Of a stretch of DNA of 64,000 nt, positions 51,501 through 60,865 are shown one piece after another. Numbering within the stretch: the first letter of the stretch is position 1; each line of letters opens with the position of its first letter. The position numbers and the translations under genes were made by a program. The notes under the pieces were generated by a model. That model had not been told where the DNA came from. It did not search any database and saw nothing but the letters and a program-made list of their open reading frames with translations. Source of the DNA: Sympetrum striolatum. Lineage: Eukaryota; Arthropoda; Insecta; Odonata; Libellulidae. The stretch lies in NCBI GenBank assembly GCA_947579665.1, contig OX388347.1, positions 39,812,943 through 39,876,942 on the forward strand, given 5' to 3'.

Positions 51501-54500
51501 TCTGTCCAAGGGAGGAAAGATCTTCTGTATAGTCTACGCAACACTCGGCATTCCATTGACCCTTGTGCTGCTCACCGCTCTTGTTGAGAGACTTGCATCA
51601 GGACCTTCGTCAGCACTCTTGCGTGCCCTCAACTCCCGCCTCGGCCATCTTTACCCTCCCTTCACCCTGCGCCTTCTCCATCTCACCTTGTTACTTTTTA
51701 TTCTAGCTCCTCTCCTCTTCCTCATCCCAGCTGCAATCTTTTCCCACATAGAACCCACTTGGGACTACCTGGATGCCCTCTATTATTGTTTCATCTCCCT
51801 CACTACCATAGGTTTAGGAGACTACGTTCCTGGTGACAATCCTGACCAACCCTACCGCCCTCTCTACAAAGTTGCTACTACAAGTAAGTGCATGACTGTA
51901 ATCAATATGATATTTATAATTATTTTAAGGTATTAACTGCTGGTAGGCTGTAAGCCTGGTGGCAGTATTTTCTACCTATGTACACATACAAGTTATACTG
52001 CTGGCTTTGATTTAAAATGATTTAGTCTTTAATGAGTTTTTAAGGAAAGGAATCAAAGAAGAAATTCTTCACAAGATTTCCTAAGCTCGGAATAAACAAA
52101 ATTATTAAGATATTTGCTTATTTGCTAACTTCTACCCATTTCTCCTATCTATAAAGTTTCAAACATTGACAAAATTCTCAGCTGATTAGAAATGTGGTAT
52201 TGAAAAGCCTCTGCTAAAATTTTTGTAGAACATATTTTTGGTTTTCTGAACTATTCTCGACCCATGGCTTTCAAGTACTATCCTTGCAAAATATGCAAAC
52301 AAAGTAAAATTCTGTCATTTGTTCCTTGGATGCATACAAAGTAATGCAACTTCTTCGTTTTACTGTCCTAAATTTCTCAAAAATTTGTTTTTTAATATAA
52401 ATTGAATAAACTAAATAAACGTACATTTTTTATGACAGGATGAAAAAAATAGTCTCTGGCATGTATTTTAAAATGAAACTACAGAGCTGTTCAGTATTCT
52501 TAAACATAATACAAATTAGTAAACAGAGGAAACATCAATGATTAATAATTAATGAAATGCCATATTTTTTAATATTATAATAAGAGTTGAATAAAATAAT
52601 TCTGTTCTGCTCTAAGATGATCACATATGAACACATAATGAAGAATTTGATATAAAGTTAGTTCAAAATAATTACTTATCGACTAAATTTTGTAATATAT
52701 GATAAGGTTTAAAAAATACTAGATGTTTTAGACTTTTTGAAGTAATTTAATCTTTTTTTATTTTTTCTTACAGTGTATCTTTTGATTGGACTTACACTTA
52801 TGATGCTGGCTCTGACTGTATTCTATGACATCCCTCAACTCAATTTCGGCCTGTTCTTCCTTCCACACTCAGACGAAACTCAATCAGGCCACAGTGGTGT
52901 TCCTGGAGGTTTACTGTCATCTGTCTCTTCAGGTAAAACAATTGAAGCTTTGAATTTTGAGGTTTATTTCTTTCATGCCTGGAAATAACTATAAATTTGA
53001 GTTTTTTGTTTATAAAGAAAGAAATATTGGAACACTGCTGTTAATGAATTGGAGGTTTAAAATCTCCAAAAGCCATCTTTGTCGGCGTTCCTCCTCTATA
53101 ACCCCTGAGGGTGGTAGCATTGCCATTGAAAGATACTTTGAGTACAATAATATTGCGGCATTCCTTTCTTGCTTTCTCCGACCACCTGGAAGTTAGAGGA
53201 GGAATGCCGACAAAGATGGCTTTTGCAGATTGTAACTCTCTAAGTTTTAAGTTTAACAAAGTATGACTTTTTTGTTTCACATAAACTGCAAACAGATTTA
53301 ATACTATATGCTTATAAAATATTCAAGGTGATAATGATTTATGCTCTTGATGCACTTAAAATTTGATTTGCTGTTCACATAAACTTAAATTTCCAAAATA
53401 CTAAAATCAATATAAGTTATTATCTTGAAAAATATATTCAGGCAAATTACTTTTATCTGAAGAGGAAAGACCTACTTAGTTGCTCATAATTTATAATTCA
53501 GAAATCATCTTAAACCTTATTCCATTCAGGTTTAATACATGATTGGAATGTGTAAATACTATTCAGAAAAATATCTATTTTAGATCAAAATCAAAAATGT
53601 TTTCAGAATTTATTTTACATAATCTATCAAGTATACATCTGTATAAATATCAGTCTAATAACAGTTAAATTACTATCTCTAATAAAATGCCTAATCTTCT
53701 ATTATTAATAATTAGATATTATACCTTCATGGCCTTTGAAATATCAGTTCAGTCGATGGTATAGATGGCACAATAAATATACTCACATCATATTTTTCTT
53801 TCCTTGTTGAAATATTTAAAAATATTATGTTAATGAATCAATTGTGAAAATATTGTTGTACGATTTCAGTAAAAAAAATCTTATTAAAGAACTTAGAACA
53901 TTGTAGTTTCAATAAAAAAGGCAAATTTAAAGTAAAATATGATGCAAATTCATCAGCAAAAGGCTAAATTTATGTTCCTTTTCCTTCCTCAATCTGAATG
54001 GATATGAAAAAATTACTTGACCCAGTAAAAGTTTAAAATTTTAAATATATGTTTTCATTGATATATACCATGATTTTCTCCATTGAAAACCATTAACAAG
54101 ATGGATATAATGCAAATGTATTTACATTGATGGAGAGAGTTGTATATGCTATAATAATTCCAGGTTCATTGTTACATGTTGCTCTCATTTAATATTTATT
54201 TGCATTATATCTAAGGTCACATTTGTAGAAAATAATATTATTATGTCTGTTATCTTCCTTACAGGAATGGGCGATTCTGAAAAATCCCGCCTTCGCACCC
54301 CAGGTGCACTTCCAGGACCCAAATATACTCAGCAATTAGATCACTGTGGTGATGGTGGAATGGGAGGAGGTGCCAAACGCCGGCACCATCAAGTAGTTCG
54401 GGTCAAGTCCAGAGCTCGTGACGATGATGACGACGATGATGAGGAAGAAAGTGGTAAGGAAAACTTTCTTTCAAAATAATGCCCAATGGATGTGTTTCTT

Positions 54501-56969
54501 CACCAATGAAAAAGGTTTTCTTTTAAATTCAGTTGCAGTAGTTGTATTGTTTAAAATCCTTCAACAATTTTCAATTTGCACATGTGCTCCCTTTAGGAAT
54601 CAAACCTGAGTCAGCTTTCACCAAAGTCAAAAATTCTCCTCATTTGGAAGATGCCCAATTTAAATTCAGTTCACAGCTTTTAGTGTGTGTTGAATTCATA
54701 CAGATTTTAAAATATATTTATCTTGCCTCTCAAATTCTTTTTTTAATGCTAAGTTTTGCAGTTGAATATTTATTGAATTTTTATTACAAGTTCTTCCAAA
54801 TTTATTGGAAATTATTTTTATAAATTGGCATTATTTAATATTCATAGTATTCTCTGATACCTAATCAATGGTTTCTTAATACTTAGAATAATATTCTATA
54901 TTCATGCTCACCGTATGGAAAAGAAGAAATTTTAGGTCCCATTGAAGTCTGATTCAATTAATAGTTATTACAGTTTTCTTATAAAGCAAATTGTCAATTT
55001 TGGACAGGCGATTGTAATGTAAAAATTCATCATGTGATGTTCGATTATCTTTTGAAAACTTTGCTACATTCTGATGTAAAATTCTTTTTACTACATCTTT
55101 CAGCCATGCTTAAATATTAATGTAAGGCAACATATTGAAACATACTTTCTCCTAATTTGACTTAATCCTTGTTTTCGTCAATAGCTGTAAACTACAAAAT
55201 CTTCTCCTCAATCCCAAAAATATCACCTCATCAACTCGTACACCTGGTAAGTGCAAAATATCATGTCAAGACTGTGAAAAAGTTTATATTGGGCAAAATA
55301 AAAACTGAGAATCAGAGAGCACTTATCTCACATCAAGCACATGCCAAATCGACAATCAATTGCATAGCATCTGCAACAACACAATAACAGAATTAAATTG
55401 GATTATTAAAAATTGAAAGAATTCTTATAGAAAAATTATACACTTATGAAGGCATCATCATACACTAATTCAAAATGAAAATGATTTACTATGACCTGGG
55501 TTTCAAACCAAACTCCTCTCTGTACTCCCTCTTTCATGTATTTCTGAAATCCAGTTAGAAACCCAAAACCCTTTTCTCCTCACCTTCTTCCACAACTTTA
55601 TATGGTAAAAACCTCCTCACCCTCCTCCCAGGCACTACACCCTAAACACCACTTTTTCCGCTTTGTTTTCTTCTACACCTAAAGGTAACATCATGGCTAT
55701 TGAAATATACATACACTGGGTACCTCTTAGAAGGTCAATAATTCAGACATTTCCATTGTTTCCAGAATTGGTAACAAGGTGGCTATGAAATGCTTCTAAA
55801 GGTAGCTTTTTGGAGAGTTTTAAACTTCATAATCATGCTGTGTTCCAATTTATTTCCTTGCAACTATATTAATGCATGGCCTCAGATAAATTAGGGTTTA
55901 CGTACTCTATTCCAACCCTCTAGGCCTAACTACATTCTATTGAAAGTTTTCAAAAATATGTCCTATTTTGCTTGAGGATTCACCATACTATTGATATTAA
56001 AAAAATATTGAGTCATCTTGTACCTACTTTATAGTTAGGGAAAAGACTCAAAATTATTTTGATTGTAATAATTTGCAAATAATTTATCAATTTTTAAGTT
56101 TGTAATCCTTAACTCACTCACCACTAATTCCCCCAATATGAAGCTTTTCATGCAGCCATGTAGCAACTCAATATTTAGGAAGGAGTTCATTAAAAATTTC
56201 AATTCTGTTTCGTTTGTTGTTTCCTTTGAGAGGATTGCTCTAAATTTTGCCAATTACCTCCACAAGGACCCCGGTGGTTTTTAGTTCCACTAGGAGGAAC
56301 ACCATTACCTTGCTCGCAAAGCATCTGTTTGCAGAAGTGGGATTAATGTAGTATGGTATTTTAGTGGTTAGATTTGCATGGAAAGTGGGAGACCTGGGTT
56401 GTAGTCCCTATCATATGTTGCTATTTTCATTTATTCTTTAACCTTGGGTTTAAGGTGCATGCTTTCTCATGCTAAGTAAAATTTTAATTCCATATTGTTT
56501 GGCACTTAAATTTATATTATCTATATTAAAGATAGTCATAAATAGTCATAGTTGCTTTTAAAGTAACTATAGAATATTATATAAATGGAAATGCAAAAGA
56601 TTAAGTGGAAGTGAAATGTGCATACCAAGTTTTCTTAAATTTGAATAAATTATATTTTAAAGTTATGTAAGTGAGGTTATTCTCGATTTTTTGAAAGTAC
56701 AAAAAAATGTATTTATTGATAATGGATTGAGAGGATATTTTATAAGTCTACTTAAACTTTATTGAATCCATTAATCGATAATTATTTCAACCATGTGCAA
56801 ATCAGTCATGTAAAATATTATTATGCTATGTATTATTCAGAAAATACCCATGATTTTCTCAATACTTAATTTTTTTATCCCTCCATCCTTAGGTGGCAAG
56901 AGGCATGATGCAGATGATTCACCTAGTCCTGGCGAAGATACAACTCCAGTACATGCTCAGAGACCCTGA
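42116..56969 (+). CDS. KCNK1-like: Two-pore-domain (K2P) potassium channel, TWIK/KCNK1 type; six coding exons
   Basis: Spliced CDS 42116-42590, 50312-50452, 51482-51883, 52774-52932, 54265-54453, 56893-56969 joins to one 480-residue frame ending in TGA. Every junction is GT..AG and phase 1. Visible parts: TM1 about 106-128, an extracellular cap with Cys156 (aligns with the TWIK-1 cap disulfide cysteine), an N-glycosylation sequon N182-V-T, filter 1 TTIGYG at 203-208, TM2 about 217-240 (LGIPLTLVLLTALV), TM3, filter 2 TTIGLGD at 313-319, TM4 about 340-357, and a hydrophilic tail with an acidic run at 445-454. K2P subunits dimerise in the plasma membrane and carry background K+ current. The block GVSxxxNxTGxxNWxF before filter 1 and the LYYCFISLTTIGLGDYVPG segment resemble vertebrate KCNK1, so TWIK-type is well supported; one-to-one orthology is inferred. 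The channel core matches family length, but about 100 residues precede TM1. The upstream frame is open to 41882 without an ATG; ATGs at 42218 and 42389 are alternative starts. Confidence 0.93.
44340..44402. repeat. LINE 3'-end-like segment with ATT tail
   Basis: GACTTTTAGTCTCAATCCC then ACCCGAATAAAAACG is followed by ATTATTATTAT. It matches 10307-10345. It lies in K2P intron 1. Confidence 0.4.
45495..46125. repeat. Short segment duplicated 570 bp apart
   Basis: GTATTTATTGCCAGCAGTTT followed by AAGGAGCTTAAAAA near 45518 recurs as GTATTTATTACCAGCAGTTA then AACGAGTTTAAAAAA near 46091. Only about 40 bp is clearly shared. Confidence 0.4.
47805..47889. repeat. 85-bp near-perfect hairpin in K2P intron 1
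   Basis: Three paired blocks face each other: CACAGAGAG/CTCTCTGTG, TCACTTTGTAGA/TCTACAAAGTGA and AAAATAATTTTA/TAAAATTATTTT. Small internal loops of about 5-6 bases separate them. It could be a tiny MITE or a miRNA-precursor-like hairpin. Confidence 0.65.
48741..48748 (+). promoter_or_regulatory. Perfect CRE palindrome in K2P intron 1
   Basis: TGACGTCA, the full CREB/ATF site, lies in a locally GC-rich block of intron 1 (context GGTGACGTCACGC). It could belong to an intronic enhancer or an alternative promoter, but function is inferred from the motif alone. Confidence 0.35.
50312..50452 (+). CDS. KCNK1-like: K2P channel exon 2 (cap and pore helix 1)
   Basis: The exon is 141 bp, acceptor TTTTAG, donor ATCG|GTTAGT. 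It codes for the second half of the extracellular cap, the NVT glycosylation sequon, the pore helix (NWSFGQSLFFSSTVITTI) and the first base of the filter glycine codon. It is phase 1 on both sides. Confidence 0.93.
50453..51481 (+). other. K2P intron 2 (1.0 kb)
   Basis: This intron splits the glycine codon of the first filter (G|GT, then TAT GGA). It carries the 335-bp TIR element at 51051-51385. Confidence 0.85.
51051..51385. mobile_element. 335-bp non-autonomous TIR element, TA-flanked
   Basis: The ends are a perfect 17-bp inverted repeat, TAGGGTGATCCTTATTT and its complement. If the outer TA is the target duplication, the element starts GGGTGATCC and fits Tc1/mariner-type insertion. The interior is AT-rich with no coding capacity. 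The family is not assigned. Confidence 0.7.
51482..51883 (+). CDS. KCNK1-like: K2P channel exon 3 (filter 1, TM2, TM3, pore 2)
   Basis: The exon is 402 bp, acceptor TTGCAG, donor ACAA|GTAAGT. It codes for the rest of filter 1 (GYGHVTPLS), TM2, a basic intracellular loop, TM3 (LLLFILAPLLFLIPAAIF) and pore 2 with TTIGLGDYVPG. The open frame reads past the donor for 18 codons, which is intron read-through and not part of the protein. Confidence 0.95.
51884..52773 (+). other. K2P intron 3 (0.9 kb)
   Basis: The intron is AT-rich and unremarkable, with donor GTAAGT and a T-rich tract before CTTACAG. No repeat or coding signal was seen. Confidence 0.8.
52774..52932 (+). CDS. KCNK1-like: K2P channel exon 4 (TM4 and proximal tail)
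   Basis: The exon is 159 bp, acceptor CTTACAG, donor TCAG|GTAAAA, phase 1 on both sides. It codes for TM4 (YLLIGLTLMMLALTVFYD), matching the KCNK1 segment after its second pore, and a Ser/Gly-rich start of the cytoplasmic tail. Confidence 0.93.
52933..54264 (+). other. K2P intron 4 (1.3 kb)
   Basis: Apart from the MITE-like element at 53061-53231, this intron is plain AT-rich sequence. Confidence 0.75.
53061..53231. mobile_element. 171-bp MITE-like element with about 37-bp TIRs
   Basis: AAAAGCCATCTTTGTCGGC at the left end is mirrored as GCCGACAAAGATGGCTTTT at the right. The arms extend to the CCTCCTCTA/TAGAGGAGG blocks and differ at a few positions. The 95-bp centre is non-coding. The element lies in K2P intron 4. 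No clear target duplication was seen. Confidence 0.72.
54265..54453 (+). CDS. KCNK1-like: K2P channel exon 5 (cytoplasmic tail)
   Basis: The exon is 189 bp, acceptor CCTTACAG, donor AGTG|GTAAGG, phase 1 on both sides. It codes for a low-complexity tail: a Gly-rich stretch, a basic patch (GAKRRHHQVVRVKSRAR) and a run of seven Asp and three Glu. The tail has no recognised domain. The exon call rests on splice sites, phase and continuity with exon 6. Confidence 0.82.
55236..55500 (+). pseudogene. Broken Penelope-like GIY-YIG endonuclease fragment
   Basis: The + strand translates as GKCKISCQDCEKVYIGQ, the opening of the GIY-YIG endonuclease of Penelope-like retroelements (CxxC followed by YIGQ). 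An in-frame stop follows four codons later. Later pieces of the domain (a HQAHAKSTI-like helix, then TELNWIIKN) fall in different frames, so there are frameshifts as well as stops. No reverse transcriptase was found upstream. The fragment is fixed in K2P intron 5 and is dead. Confidence 0.68.
56352..56415 (+). repeat. tRNA-like head of a SINE in K2P intron 5
   Basis: The tract reads like a decayed tRNA: an A-box-like TTAGTGGTTAG at 56361-56371, then about 26 bases, then a B-box-like GGGTTGTAGTCCC at 56397-56409. This arrangement is typical of tRNA-derived SINE promoters. It does not fold as a functional tRNA by eye. The SINE body and tail were not delimited. Confidence 0.45.
56893..56969 (+). 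CDS. KCNK1-like: K2P channel exon 6 (C-terminus and stop)
   Basis: This terminal coding exon follows acceptor TCCTTAG and adds 24 complete codons (GKRHDADDSPSPGEDTTPV...) before TGA at 56967-56969. The phase matches exon 5. The tail ends in a hydrophilic HAQRP sequence with no recognised trafficking motif. This is the least certain exon because it is short and of low complexity. Confidence 0.72.
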
Positions 56970-59900
56970 ACTGACAAAGAGGATATCATGATTGAACCAT
57001 TCCATATTTTAGCTGAAACACTTTCAGTTGCAAAACAACTAGTATCTTATTCATTTGAGTTTTGAGTATTTCCAAATGTAAGACTCACTTTTCAGAAGTA
57101 CTCTAAATCTTTCAAATGATATTCAACATCAAAACCATTCTTGGTTTGAAAATACTTAAATATGACACTATATTTCAATGACACTCTTGTTTCTATGTTA
57201 ATTCTACTAAGACAGTTCCACTAATTCAGTAAAAGAACACAGGAACTATTAGTAGTTCATTATGAAGTGATTTTCCTAGCAAAAGCCATCACATCAACTA
57301 GAGAAATCGTATTTTAAAAAGGATTGGATATCCATTGGCAGGTTGAATATCTTCCATAAATGTCCGACCAGCAAATTATAGTAGCTTTTCTGTGGTGTTT
57401 ATCAATGTTAGTTTCATGATAAAATAATATCTTCAGAAGTTTATGGGAATAAAGTAAGGTGAAGTTGAAATGTAAGTTAATCAAATCATGATGAAATCAA
57501 ACACCTTCACGAATTTGAGAGTTGTTGAAAGCAAAACAATTCATATTTGTAATTCAATTTCCTAAATATTTTGAATGGGAAAGAACTGTATAGTAATGAA
57601 ATTTACTGCAAAGGTAATTTCAATCTTATTTTGGAAGAATTGCAATGCCTATGCTTCATCTGTATTATCATTACAATTTGAGGCCAATGATTCATACAAT
57701 TACATACTCTTTCCTTTGTGATCTGCCACAAATATGTCAGTTAGCACATTATTTACTATTTTCACTTTAGCACCAGAACATGCTTATTAAACATTTTTAA
57801 AAATATGTGTGGATGTCTAAGACATGTATCAAACAATGAAAAAACTTCTAGTATCTTACTTCCACAAAAATAATATAAGATTATTTATTTTTCATAAATA
57901 TAGAGGAAATATCAAGGAATATTTCTTTAAAATTGACCATGTATTTAATGATTTCCAAAAATAAATGGTTGATAATTCAGTCCTTGAATTTAACTTACTG
58001 TAAAATCTTACAGTAATACAATCTGAACAAAAATTATGGTGCTAAATTAAACCTTGTGAAAAAAATTGAGTCTATCAATGTAAAACTTATCCTTTACTCA
58101 ATGGATGTTATTTCTATGGCATATCAATTTTATAAGAGCATAATATATTGCAGGCAGTTTATCGTCTGTTAAAAGAGGACTATTTCTGGAAATAAGTATT
58201 GGTATGGACACAAAATTAAATTGACTATATAACTATATGCAAAATAAATATCACAAGGTCCTTATAAGATCAAAACATTATTGGATACATTAAGATAAGA
58301 TAATGCATAACCAACTTAATCATACTGATTCATTTTGTATAAATGGAAAATATATTTAGCTTTACGAGTCTCATGAATAGCCTCAGGGTATATCTACCGA
58401 AAAGTCAATAGGAAGACTATAATGCCGCTTTTCTTATAGTAATGTCAATGTTCAATGTGTATAAGAGTGCTAATTTAAAATTTTATCAAACTATTGTTGT
58501 AGGTGACTGGATTTATTTAGATGTAATATCAGTTTTATACTTTGTTAAAGTATCAGCAAATATTTCTGATTTATAATGTATTTTAAATTTTGAAAGATCT
58601 CTACTAACTATATATTATGTGGTTAAATGTAATGCTAAGATGTTGGTTTAGATATTGGTCCAGCCACATATGAACAGTTAACTCTTGATTACCAGTGCAA
58701 AGGAGACAGGAAATAAGGATTTAAGAGCTAGTCAATCATTATATAAAATGGGTTTCAAGTGAATTTTGTTTCCTCTCAAAGAACAAATACGACTTTTCAA
58801 ATGTATCTTCAAATTAAAACAAATGTTTCCTCAAAAGATATTGCTTTAAAATTTCAGAATGTAGTTTACCACTAATTCTATGTACTTATATACAACAGAC
58901 ACAAATTGTTCATTACATTAGTATCCTTAACTTGAAATCTATAGCTCAAAAAAGAGGGATTAAAGATTCTTGGTATGTCAAATTTAATTTTTTGCCAAGC
59001 TTTTCCTTAGATGAATATCACATATAGAACAATGTAATGGATTTCATAACCGTGGTTTTACTCTGGAAAAACTATCCCTCTTAACCTCTATATAGTTCAG
59101 TAATTCACCCATGGTCATATAAATGTTAGTTGACTCCTTTAACTTGCGAGAATGATGCTCTGGAGGATACTCTATGATATGATGCTACTTGTTACAGATT
59201 TCAGCATGAACTGTATTCATGTCACAATTCCTTCTTTCATTATTCCCAACGACACTTGAAAGCCATGTTTTGATACTGGATAATTGAGAGTTGACCATAA
59301 GTGCTGGAGCTTTAGAACATTGCCCTTCATGTGGCACCAAGATATTAATATTCTGAAAATTTTAGAAGCAAAACTATGCTATGATGAATTGTCGATTAAA
59401 GTGGAATTAATATCAAGATAGTTAACTCAAATCCATTATATGCCGTGCATGAGAATGATATCATGAAAGCTATCAATTTTTGGGAATACAATGTTAATAG
59501 CTGGAAAGGCAAGACTTAAAGTGCCAAATTCATTATTAGAGAATGCTATTTTTTTAAAAATACATGTCATAATCATAAATATTTATATAGAACTTACTAC
59601 TGATACGTCAGCAAAATATATTTTGGTGGGTTGAAATATTGCTAATCATAGCAAAATGATTGCTGTGTGAGAAAGACATTCCTGTACAAGCAAGGCTTAA
59701 ATTTAGTACTTCTGTATTTAATCAAAGGTACACTCTTAGATTACTCTTGTTGATGTACTATTAAATTGAGACAATCCATCAATATGTATTTGAGAAAGTG
59801 TGCATTATTTGACATTTATGCAGGTATTAAAATATGCCCTAGAAAGCTTAATAATTCTGCTTCATAAAACTTTTAAAATATCACATGATGTATGAAGTTG

Positions 59901-60500
59901 AATGTCATTGCTTTCTCAGTGTAATACATGGAGGTTGATAGAAATATTACACTGTAAACAAGCAAATATAAAAGCTGTAATACGTATTTGATTAAATCTA
60001 CAAAAGTCTCTAAGTTTTTTAAATCCATGTTTCTCCCTGAAAACATTATACAAGCATTTGAATGTTTACTTGTGTATTTTAACTAAGCCACTTTAAACAA
60101 CTGCAAAGAATTACATGAAGTACGAATGGTTTTCACCGATTAATTTCAAGCTTAAAGAAAACATAATTGTCACTTTTACAGAGATTATCACCGGTCATTG
60201 TTTTGTTATTACTATTTTGTGAGATGAATTTATTTATTTTATTTAATAAATGTGTTATGAAATTTTTCGTTTTTTAATCAGGAGAGATTGATTAAGAGGA
60301 CTTCTAATTGATCACAAATGCTACTCCACTGTAACATCTGTCCAGCTGAATCAAATTCGGCATTATGTATCACAAACTGCTTATAAATAAATGTGATTGT
60401 ACAGAAAATTTTCCTGCAATTTATTATTATTTTCCTTCAATGATATGTAATACATTCCTGAGATAGATATAGTTGGGAACTCAATTTTCGAAAGTGAATC
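56970..60500 (+). other. K2P 3' UTR and intergenic spacer
   Basis: This is 3.5 kb of evenly AT-rich sequence with no recognisable transposon, inverted repeat or coding frame. AATAAA hexamers occur at 57960-57965, 58243-58248, 60245-60250 and 60386-60391. A long 3' UTR ending at one of these is plausible, but where the transcript ends cannot be told from sequence. Confidence 0.45.
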
Positions 60501-60518
60501 AGAAATTCAATTTTCCCA

Positions 60519-60564
60519 CCATCTATGTTGCTCAACGTTGTTCATCTGGGCGCGTTATAGATGG
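60519..60564. promoter_or_regulatory. Inverted octamer pair upstream of LRR1
   Basis: CCATCTAT (60519-60526) and its exact complement ATAGATGG (60557-60564) sit 130-170 bp before the LRR1 ATG, in a GC-rich island within AT-rich DNA that also contains GGGCGCG. No TATA box is visible. This could be the LRR1 core promoter with a paired factor site; the factor is unknown. Confidence 0.4.
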
Positions 60565-60691
60565 CAGTGTTACAAATCCCGCGACTTCGTGTAATGGGAG
60601 AATTTGAAGTAGTTGAAACAATTTTGGCAATTAATCAACGTAGAGGAAGATGCATTGTTGTTTCTCTTGCATGTAGCGTCACAAATTAAAA

Positions 60692-60865
60692 ATGAAGATT
60701 GTTTGTGATATAGAAGTTAGTAATCGGCTGCTGCCATCCCAAAATATGGTTGGCAGTAAACGAGCTGTAAGGTCAACTTTAGGGCTAGGGAGGTTAGAAG
60801 GAAAATCTCCAGACGTTTTTATGTTGCATCAAACCACACAGAACAAGACTGGGAATAGATATAAG
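60692..60865 (+). CDS. LRR1: LRR1 exon 1
   Basis: The exon has 58 codons and ends ATAAG|GTAAGA, phase 0. The ATG gives MKIVCDIEV, matching the start of vertebrate LRR1, so the start is firm. The frame reads into the 75-bp intron for 15 codons before a stop. Confidence 0.94.

Larger units (their letters stand above)
54454..56892 (+). other. K2P intron 5 (2.4 kb)
   Basis: The intron holds the Penelope-like fragment and the tRNA-like SINE head. The rest is AT-rich, with a C-rich patch around 55560-55660 that probably belongs to the retroelement debris. Confidence 0.7.

Noticed and set aside
53041..53280. Frames on both strands over 53.0-53.3 kb
   Set aside because: They come from the palindromic MITE-like element, which reads similarly on both strands.
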